Assembly: GCA_005765155.1 (NCBI GenBank)
Contig: VCCP01000004.1
Span: 3,162,001-3,226,000 of the forward strand
Direction of reading: 5' to 3'
Origin: Zelopaecilomyces penicillatus
Lineage: Eukaryota > Ascomycota > Sordariomycetes > Hypocreales > Pseudodiploosporaceae
Length of the DNA: 64,000 nt
Every line of letters begins with the position of its first letter. Positions within the stretch are counted from its first letter, which is position 1. Positions 54,306 through 62,578 of this stretch are shown here, piece after piece. A model generated the notes under the pieces. The model saw only the letters and a list, made by a program, of their open reading frames with translations, had not been told where the DNA came from and did not search any database. A program made the position numbers and the translations under genes.

Positions 54306-54499
54306 TATAAAAAGAATTTTAAGCATAATTAAATAGAATTATATAGTTTTAATTAATTAATTAATAATAAGATTTATATTTAAATTAAGTTTTCTTTCTT
54401 TATACTCTTTAAATATAAAAGGTTATTAAAGCCTTAATAATTAATAGTCTTTTAGATTATATATTATAATTAAATATCTAGGTATTTAATCCTATTATA
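54306..54499 (-). repeat. LTR of second Gypsy element (5' LTR in its orientation)
   Basis: Partner of 47006-47199, followed directly by the duplication agatt at 54500-54504. Confidence 0.88.
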
Positions 54500-54544
54500 A
54501 GATTATAAATCAAAGATAAGATTTAAATATATTAATAAATAATA

Positions 54545-54571
54545 AAATAAATAATAATAATAATAATAATA

Positions 54572-54604
<33 letters not shown>

Positions 54605-54735
54605 GTTATTATTATTATTATTCTTATTATTCTTATTATTCTTATTATTCTTATTATTCTTATTATTCTTATTATTCTTATTATTCTTATTATTCTTATT
54701 ATTCTTATTATTCTTATTATTCTTATTATTATAAA
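54545..54735. repeat. Microsatellite at the desert boundary: (AAT)n, (ATT)n, then (ATTCTTATT)n
   Basis: AAT triplets switch to ATT triplets and then to about twelve copies of the 9-bp unit ATTCTTATT. Normal gene-region composition starts within 30 bp after the array. Confidence 0.93.
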
Positions 54736-54740
54736 ATATT

Positions 54741-55011
54741 ATATATTATACTTGAACTATACGCATTCGCTGCCTGTATCCCTGTAAACGGTTATTCAAT
54801 GTTAAATTCACCGCCTACGGTGCGGGTATAGACAGTCGTGCTTTCCCTGTGTTTGCAAACATTATGTCAGCAATGAAAACTTGCTCTATCATCACCATGT
54901 GACTGCTGCTTTAGCTTCTCTATCATATAACCTTTGAACGTTTAGATGCAGTGAAGGCTGTTCCATCAGCGCTCATCAATACCACCATACCTCTTCTACC
55001 ACAGTACAACA
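54741..55011 (+). promoter_or_regulatory. Upstream region of the SR-protein gene
   Basis: Normal composition with pyrimidine-rich stretches just before the start (catacctcttctaccacag at about 54987-55005) and acaatg at the start codon. No core promoter element can be assigned with confidence. Confidence 0.4.
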
Positions 55012-56220
55012 ATGTCTCGCGGCGGCACCACACTCTATGTAACCGGCTTCAGCCACGGTACCCGCGCTCGCGACCTCGCCTACGAGTTCGAACGGTATGT
55101 CAACCACGCCCACGCCTTCGTTCACGCCCGCGCTCTCGTCTACGCCCGCGTCCACGTTACAACCGGTGATGAGGAGCCAAATCGACCTCTCGATCCTCAG
55201 ATCTAAAGCCTCGTCCACGCCCTCGTCCCGCTCACGCCCCAACCTCTCCTCTTCCCTTTTCTCTCTCTTTCTACTGTGTCGGTCGATGTGCCTAGCTTCA
55301 TCGCCTCATTATTGCTTTTCGCTCAAGCCGACGGTTAGCATGCACCTGCACTTGCAAGTGCTCATGGACTCCAATGTCCCAATGACAGACGATGCATCAG
55401 CCTCGCCCCATGCTATGCGCCTCAAATAACATTTGCTAACTGTGCCCTTGTATAGTTATGGGCGCCTAGTACGCTGCGACATACCTGCTCCTCGTTCAAC
55501 CTCGAGTCGCCTGTATGTGCTCTTACTACTACTAACATCGTTTTCTTATTACTCACTGGTAAATTAGTTTCGCCTTTGTTGAGTACGAAGATAGGCGCGA
55601 TGCCGATGACGCTTATCATGAAATGCACAACAAGCGCATTGGACGTGACGACCTGCTAAAGATTGAGGTCGGCCTTCTCTCTTGCTATCTTCATTATGAC
55701 CTTGAGGTTTGCTGATGCATAATTAGTGGGCCAGAACCCCTCCATCTGCCTCATGGCGGTTTGAATCTGGCCGTGACCGTGACCGTCGTGGGCCTCGTTC
55801 TCCTCGGCGTGGTCGGTCCCCTTCCCCTCGGCGAAGCACTCGTGATCATTCTCCACGGAAAGATGATCGGCGCGAGCGCGACCGGGACTATGACCGGGAC
55901 AGTCGCAGGGACCGAGACCGATCTAGAAGTCCTGATCATAGGTAAGTTGCTTATTCACACAATGTTCCCTTCATTATCAGCAAACAGCTTACCTACCGTT
56001 GTGTTGTTAAGGGATCGAGATCGTGATGTGAAGGAGGATCGAGATGATCGCGATAGAAAAGAAAATGGAATTAATGGTGATGACCGAAAGAGTAGGTTTT
56101 GCCACATCCGCCATTTTCTTGACGTTACAATACCATTTTCGGAATTGTTTCAAACTAATGACGGATAAAGATATAGATAGTCCACCACCTACTCACGAAG
56201 ATCTTGACGTTGCTGAGTGA
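55012..56220 (+). CDS. srp1: Srp1-like SR splicing factor (RRM plus RS/RD tail)
   Basis: Nuclear RNA-binding protein of the SR family, expected to act in pre-mRNA splicing. Exons: 55012-55094, 55456-55512, 55568-55667, 55727-55941, 56012-56091 and 56171-56220, giving 194 residues. The RRM (about residues 5-80) has RNP2-like LYVTGF and RNP1-like FAFVEYED. RARDLAYEFE, VRCDIPAPR and IEWARTPPS are family landmarks I know from fission yeast Srp1. After it comes an Arg/Ser/Asp-rich tail (RSPRRGRSPSPRR, then RD repeats) encoded by exon 4. Intron 1 is long (361 bp). The intron 3 donor is GTCGGC, weak apart from GT. The last exon could instead begin at 56177, in the same frame. Low-complexity RD repeats make the tail prone to length change. 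Confidence 0.82.
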
Positions 56221-57296
56221 TAAGAACTTTTCACATCCGGAAATGCTGCAGGGTGCAGATGGGCTATTTTAAACAATATTTGACTCCCATTTTGATAGGG
56301 CCGTTCTGTTCCCTTGCCTTCACTACCCCTGTGCAATGCTTCAGTAAGTACTTGATAACGTAAAATCCGTTTAGGACATGTGGCGATACACTACAACAGC
56401 CAACAATCCCTAATGGCTAGCGTTCTCATATTGTGAGGATGATTGCATTCTGGTCTGGTTTAGATAGTTGGCTATGGATGCAATACCAAATGTATTAACA
56501 TATTAATCTATGACACATTACTGTTGTAAGTCTACATTTAGGCTGCAAGGGCCTGATGAGACTCTCGCTGTGCAAAGCAGGAGCTGAGGTCAAATTGGGC
56601 CTGGCTAAAGCAAGTTCATGTGCTGACTTAATGGTTGTAAATGTTTACTTGTCATTCCCTTGAATTGCAGAGAACTACGGGACAATGGACTGCTTGCGAC
56701 ACCTTTTTGTTTTGTTGTGAGCACCCTGCCAAATTCTTCAGCAACAAGTTGGGCTCAGTTGAAGAGCTACCCCCCGGGCGCCGATAATGAGCCGAAGAAA
56801 TAGTGGCGTACCAAGCGGAAAAGTCATCTCTGCCAATGCGTTATGACACCCCCTTCTTCCCAGGGCATGCTAAACATTCACGACAAGACGCTCGTCGCGC
56901 CGGTCCTGTCGTTACCGTCAATCGCTTCCTCAAAAAATCCAATTTCTCTCGGATTGGTCGACTCCGCGCTATCGGCAAGCCCGGTTGTTGTTGCAAAGCC
57001 GGTGTCGACCAACGTGACTGACATCACCACGATTCAACCGCCTTTCGCCCAACACGACTGCAAGTGCTTGTTCTACCTGAGCATGCTGACGTCCCCTACC
57101 TACAGTCCTTCTGTTCTATCCTGGACCGGCGAAACATCTCAAATTGACGATTATTTGGCATTCTTTGATGTCCCACCGGCCCATCAACTGTAGTATCGGA
57201 TGAAACGTGACAACCTCACGCCATCACTTCACCTCTTTGGAAAACAGGCAGAGCCTTTCTGACGATTTGAATTCCTCAGTTGCGCTACCCGCAACC
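56221..57296. other. Intergenic region and upstream region of the carrier gene
   Basis: This stretch of 1076 bp covers the 3' flank of the SR-protein gene and the upstream region of the carrier. Overlapping ORFs at 56803-57021 and 56843-57193 occur in a GC-normal part ending about 100 bp before the carrier start. Neither shows a recognisable domain, and they could be leader sequence. No RNA gene is seen. Confidence 0.5.
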
Positions 57297-58532
57297 ATGA
57301 GTGCGGTACGCCAAGTTACAATCACGATCTGTTAAATTAGTAGCAGCATCCCGCTGACTCGCAGTACAGTCCGAACCCGGCGTGGTGAAGCTGCCAGTCG
57401 CGACGGTTGATCGTATGACCCAACTTAGCGATACTATCTCACAGCCTGTCATTGCTGCTTTTTGCGCCGGAGGTGTAGCAGGTGCTGTCTCCAGGACAGT
57501 GGTGTCACCATTGGAAAGATTAAAAATCCTTATGCAAGTACAAAGCGTTGGCCGGGATGCTTACAAACTCTCTGTGGGCCCAGCGCTGGGCAAAATGTGG
57601 AAGGAAGAGGGCTGGAGGGGCTTCATGCGAGGGAATGGAACGAACTGCATTAGGATTGTTCCTTACTCTGCTGTGCAGTTTAGCAGTTATAACTTTTACA
57701 AACGGGTAAGGCAATTTTACTCCGTGATCGACAACCTAGCAGGCTAGAGGGGCGGGCACTGACTGCTGGCATAGAACATATTTGAGTCGCATCCTGGGGC
57801 CGACTTAGCACCTTTTACGCGCCTTATTTGTGGTGGGGCGGCAGGTATAACGTCGGTTTTCTTCACATATCCTTTAGATATTGTACGAACACGCTTGTCA
57901 ATACAGTCAGCAAGCTTCGCCGAGCTGGGGGCGAAGCCTCAGAAGCTACCAGGAATGCGGGCCACAATGGCTCACATGTATAGGACAGAGGGTGGTCTCT
58001 CAGCCCTGTATCGTGGTATCATACCCACCATCGCTGGAGTGGCTCCTTATGTATGTGATGGACCCCGAAACAACATCGCGCTACTAACATTGAACTGTAG
58101 GTCGGCTTGAACTTCATGGTCTATGAGTCAGTTCGCAAAGCCTTGACCCCAGAAGGCGATAAGAATCCAAACGCCTGGCGCAAGTTACTCGCTGGTGCGA
58201 TATCCGGCGCCGTGGCACAGACGTGTACTTATCCTTTGTGAGCCTATTGAGTCGACATCTTGATGCCTTCAGAGCTAATGCGAAGTTCTAGTGACGTTTT
58301 ACGCCGTCGATTCCAGATCAACACCATGTCAGGCATGGGATATCGTTACAAGTCTGTTCCTGATGCAGTTCGCGTCATTATAACCCAAGAAGGGATCAAG
58401 GGTCTTTATAAGGGCATTGCACCAAATTTACTAAAGGTTGCTCCCAGCATGGCATCAAGTTGGCTTAGTTTTGAGATGACTCGTGACTTTTTGGTGAGCT
58501 TGAAACCGGGGGTTGAAGAAGCATACCTATGA
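57297..58532 (+). CDS. Mitochondrial carrier family protein, YPR011c-like
   Basis: Inner-membrane solute carrier. Exons: 57297-57305, 57370-57705, 57775-58050, 58101-58237 and 58292-58532, giving 332 residues. The first coding exon has only three codons (MSA). Three repeats each carry the signature P-x-[DE]-x-x-[KR]: SPLERLKILMQ, YPLDIVRTRLSIQ and YPFDVLRRRFQ. Each is followed by the second-half pattern, for example EGWRGFMRGN, EGGLSALYRG and EGIKGLYKG. The RGNGTNCIRIVPYSAVQF block and the overall sequence fit the group of yeast Ypr011c, reported to carry adenosine phosphosulfate and PAPS. The substrate here is inference. A SCaMC-like ATP-Mg/phosphate carrier lacking EF-hands is the main alternative. 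Introns are 50-69 bp, GT-AG. Confidence 0.88.
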
Positions 58533-59501
58533 GCGGGTAGATTCACCATCTGCGAACCCCTTGCTTGTTTTCTTTCTTTGTTTTGTTTAGATATCAGCTA
58601 GCATAGAACTCTCAAATACACTTGGGCAAGTGAAGTGATGGGCCTACGGATAGACATACAATACAGTTCAGTGCCAGCATTAGCAGCGAACAAGGCATTT
58701 GGAGCTGAATCGGCGCCCGGCGAGACATAGAGAAAAATAATATAGATAAACAAAATAATCTGATTTTCATGCTGTACAATGCAATTTGACTATGGAAAGC
58801 AAGTGAATAAGCTTGGTCCTTGATGAAGATAAATTATAAAACAGTAATTCAATGGGGTGTATAAGTATTTAAATCAGCCAGATCGCATCTTGTTTAGTTT
58901 TGATGATGATGACAATGCAGGGGACGTCAAAGTGGCGGTATTCTAAAAATAAATTTGGACCTGATAAACAAGCCAAAAGAAAAAAGAACCGTGGAGACCC
59001 CATATATGTCGAAACGATAATCAAAATATCATCACATTCCCTACATTTTGCAAAATCTAGTTAAGATGACGGCATTATTCTTCAATGCCATAGTTCAAGT
59101 AGGGTGAGAAGAAAATGAGCCACCTTAACAACCACAGCTATAAATCAGAATATATATTAATGTACGTTTAATCAGATTTACGAATGCAAGAGAATGGCCT
59201 ACTGAGATAACTCTGATATATTCCATACAATATACTATGTTAGTTCTTGCCTCGTCTTTCCATCGATAGCCTAAACTCCGCTTGGGCGCTTCGCAAAATT
59301 GTTACTAAGCACAATAGTGGAGAGAACTTGCCCTAATTGCCAATTTCCACCGCCTGTTACAATGTGTCTGGCGAATCCATGGGCCCACTATAATGGGAAA
59401 GAGCCCTCAGTCGTTTTCCGATGCCGTAAAATATGCTGTCTGCACCTTGATCACAAACTTCAAACACCCAACGCCATTTGCCGCAGCGATAAACCGCCGC
59501 C
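58533..59501. other. Intergenic region upstream of the L18 gene
   Basis: A gene-free stretch of about 970 bp. 58720-59250 is fairly AT-rich but of normal fungal intergenic type, with intact CpA/TpG, so it is not RIP desert. The ORF at 59299-59634 runs through the L18 start and first intron and is a shadow. I see no tRNA or other RNA gene. Confidence 0.5.
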
Positions 59502-60318
59502 ATGGGTACGTGAAGAATCCGATACAGCCTCTGTATGCGAGTGGAGAGAATGCTTTCGGGCTCTCTCTGCGCTAAAGGCGCCGTCTTGCGAGACTGAGCT
59601 GCCACAATCGAGCATGCTGGAAACATTAGGCTGACGGGTATTTTCCCCTCCAGGTATCGATCTCGACCGCCACCACGTTAAGGGCACTCATCGCAAGGCC
59701 CCTAAGAGCGACAATGTCTATCTTAGACTCCTGGTGAAGCTTTATCGCTTCTTGGCACGTAAGTCGGCTAAATTGATCCAAAGCATCCTAACAATTAGCC
59801 ATTTAACATTTTACTATAGGTCGTACCGATGCCGCCTTCAACAAAGTTGTTCTTCGTCGCCTCTTCATGTCGAAGATCAACCGTCCTCCTGTGTCGTTGT
59901 CCCGCATTGTTTCGAACATCAACAAGGATGGCGAAAAGCGCACAGTTGTCATTGTCGGCACTGTTACTGATGACAATCGTCTCTTGGCTTTCCCCAAAGT
60001 AGCGGTTGCGGCACTGCGCTTTACTGCGACTGCCCGCGCTCGAATTATTGCTGCTGGTGGCGAAGCCATTACCCTGGACCAGCTCGCTCTCCGTGCGCCT
60101 ACTGGCAGCAACACTTTGATCCTGCGAGGACCCAAGAACAGCCGTGAGGCTGTCAAACATTTCGGCTTCGGACCCCACAAGCACAAGGTACACACATACA
60201 ATGCCCCTCTAGCAGTACTAAGATTAACCAAATCATGCAGAAACCCATGGTCGAGTCCAAGGGCCGTAAGTTTGAACGGGCCCGTGGTCGAAGACGATCT
60301 CGAGGCTTCAAGGTCTAA
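59502..60318 (+). CDS. rpl18: 60S ribosomal protein L18 (eL18)
   Basis: Cytosolic large-subunit ribosomal protein. Exons: 59502-59505, 59654-59758, 59820-60187 and 60241-60318, giving 184 residues, close to the yeast length of 186. The first coding exon is only ATGG, so the second codon is split by a 148-bp intron, as often seen in fungal ribosomal protein genes. Landmarks: GIDLDRHHVKGTHRKAPKS at the N-terminus, LVKLYRFLARRTDAAFN across intron 2, RPPVSLSRI, GPKNSREAVKHFG, and the basic C-terminus GRRRSRGFKV. Introns are GT-AG. The gene converges on the rRNA methyltransferase gene, leaving 205 bp between stop codons. Confidence 0.95.
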
Positions 60319-60523
60319 AAGGTTTCGGGAAAGGTTACATTATGGGTCGCCTAAAGCAATTTGTTTCGGTGTTTTGAGCCGCTTTACATATCGGTCTTAC
60401 GGGATAAAGGCGTGGCTCGCTCACAATATCGAAATTTTACGTTCTCTCTGTGCTAAGGCTATAGACCCCCAACCCTTGTCGTCTATTGTAAATGTGAATT
60501 TGCTTTCTCCGAACTGTAATGCT

Positions 60524-61906
60524 TCAATTGATGAAGACATCGCACTTTCTTGCAAGGGCAACAAAATACGCTTCTCGACTTTCCTGCGGTGATTGGTCAG
60601 ATCCGGTGGCTATTGGCTTGTATATATATATGACCCTACACTTCTACATGACTCGGGCTTTTCTCTATGAACCTTGGTGAAGAGTTTTTTCAGGTCCATT
60701 TCAAGATTTTTATCTTCAGGACCTTGATAGAATTTGCAGATGAGGTGTCCGCCGGGTTTGAGAGTGTCGCTCGCGAAGCGAAGCGCCGCAGCGCATAGGT
60801 CCTAAATGCATTTTCTGTTACTTGACGTTTTCGCTTGAAATCACAGGCGTATTCAACTCAATAAAACGAAAGGGGCAATCTAACCATGCTGCCAGCGTGG
60901 TCGCGAAAAGCAACGCCACTTGTATTCATCAACCTGCGATAGGGATTACTCAAACTATTCGAACTAAATCCAGAGGTTTGCTCCCAGGGTGCTGACATGT
61001 CACTTAATACAATCTGCAGGTCTTGATATTAGCACTTTTCTTGTCTTAAAACAGGGCCACAGTTTTTGTTTTGATTTGGTCGTTACGGACATCCACGAGA
61101 CACACTTCACATTGATCTTTTACAAGTTTTGAGGTTAATTCTTTATCAGGAGATGACGACCTTTGCATTCTTGCATTGTTGGGCTCAATGGCTGAGCTGT
61201 CTGCGAAACCGGGTAACTGGCTTGTTGCCTCCCTACTTTGTGAGCTTGTAGGATGATGCCTGTTGTGTGATAGGACGATAAACTGTTTTATCAAACTCTG
61301 AACAGTTGGCGAGAGAAAGTCCCCTTGAATCGTTGTCACGCCTCGAGGAGGCTCGGCAGGAATGAGGTCGATACCAATGACTCGACCATGGGGCCGGGTT
61401 CGTTCCATAGCGATCTTGGTTCTAAAAGTTAACATCATGTGTGGCAGAAACAGACTGAACCACAAATTGGTATGCCTCCTGCCATTCTTTGACGGGGCTT
61501 ACGTACCCGAGACCAACTACCTGGTGCATATCCCTACAGTGATGATAATATTAGAAGATAATGAGGAGCACCGTACTCCCTCCCTGTGAAGTGTACTTGC
61601 CAGGTCTATCACGATGCTTCCGGTTCGAAAGATCTTGTATTTTGCATCCATCTGATTTTGAGTCAACCGATTGTAACACAGGCTAACGAATACAAACATC
61701 AGACTTACCTCGAGCAGTTTGAACGCCGCGCGACTCTTAAGCCCCTGGACCTTTGCGTCCCGGGCATATATGTCACGCCCTTGGCGTTGCTTCCATCTTG
61801 AGCCCGATGATGAGAAGCGCGTCGGCCATATTCGAGGAACAAGGTCATAAGGGTGGATGATAAGAGATGGGAGTCTCGCTGTCAAGACACTATGAGAGAT
61901 CGACAT
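60524..61906 (-). CDS. MRM2: Mitochondrial rRNA 2'-O-methyltransferase, Mrm2/RrmJ family
   Basis: SAM-dependent FtsJ-type enzyme that methylates the 2'-OH of a uridine in mitochondrial large-subunit rRNA. Exons on the minus strand: 61906-61709, 61651-61601, 61533-61507, 61414-61091, 61013-60885, 60801-60648 and 60609-60524, giving 322 residues. The catalytic K-D-K-E tetrad is present: K in RAAFKLLE, D in VLSDMSAPW, K in LKPGGHL, E in SREAYFVAL. The SAM loop GYAPGSWS is encoded by the 27-nt exon. Intron 2 has a GC-AG donor (GCAAGT). The acceptor of intron 3 is uncertain: AACCAAG keeps the frame, TTTTAG just before it does not. The last intron would be only 38 bp. A species-variable insert with a polar sequence (about residues 120-195) follows GDFLSP. 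The N-terminus looks like a mitochondrial leader; an ATG six bases further upstream (61912) is also possible. Confidence 0.85.
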
Positions 61907-62578
61907 ATGCATGATGAATCCAGGTACTACAACTTGTAGTCCGCAAGTGCCAAGGCATACACTGTTCCTCAAATTGCAATGCTCATTTAGTCGGCTCCAG
62001 ATAGCTTTATTTAAACGTCAATGAGGGACATGTGTCTTATTCGGAAGCATGCCTGAGATATATTGTAGTGCACTTTAATTCTTCAAGGATCCGAGGTGAA
62101 CAACCCGATTTTTTTTTATGTCAGTGCTGATTGGTTTAGAACAATAGGATGTATTATTTAGCCCCACCCGTAAAGAACAATCTGACCGTTGTGTCCATGT
62201 TTATCTGCCTGCTTAACATACCAATGAATTACCACAATGCAATGCGCATCAAAGTACAGATACACAGGCAAGGTGGGAGGGGGTGGCTATATTATCCGGT
62301 ATTTGAATACATCTTTGTTACTCACGTTGCTAATTACAAATTCGAAACCGCCGAAGAGGCACAGCTTGCCACGCTCGCTATTTGCAGTCATTCTAAATAC
62401 AAAGTCAAGCAGTTCTGGAGGGGGAAACGGTCACACGTTACGGTTTCGAAGATGACCACGTTATTGTAGCCAACTGCCAACTAAATAACTTGGGCAAAGA
62501 TTCGCTTTTCCCGGATATTCTGCCCATTCCCCACTGCTGAAGAGTGGTAAAATTGTCTCGTTGCATTTCTACAAGTAA
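61907..62578. other. Intergenic region upstream of the MRM2 gene
   Basis: Gap of 672 bp between the MRM2 start and the 3' end of the next minus-strand gene. Composition is normal, with a run of nine T at about 62110. The overlapping ORFs at 62149-62469 and 62237-62455 have no domain or codon pattern that convinces me. Confidence 0.5.

Larger units (their letters stand above)
47006..54499 (-). mobile_element. Second Ty3/Gypsy retrotransposon, minus strand, with nested solo LTRs
   Basis: Direct repeats of 194 bp (47006-47199 and 54306-54499) are flanked by the exact 5-bp duplication agatt (47001-47005 and 54500-54504). The minus strand between them holds a Gypsy reverse transcriptase relic near 50850-51100, so the element is transcribed leftward. 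Two foreign solo LTRs with their duplications (916 bp together) interrupt it; without them the element would be about 6.6 kb, a normal size. Only the reverse transcriptase block was readable by eye. The rest is deeply RIP-degraded. Confidence 0.85.

Noticed and set aside
56803..57193. Two overlapping ORFs before the carrier gene
   Set aside because: No recognisable domain, overlapping frames, and position fitting leader or promoter sequence; not enough to call a gene.
59299..59634. 111-codon ORF upstream of and across the L18 start
   Set aside because: It covers the L18 start codon and first intron in another frame.
60188..60592. Extension of the L18 exon 3 frame to 60592
   Set aside because: It reads through intron 3; the true C-terminus GRRRSRGFKV is recovered only after splicing at 60188-60240.
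62149..62469. Two overlapping small ORFs upstream of MRM2
   Set aside because: No similarity or motif, and they lie in a plausible promoter region.
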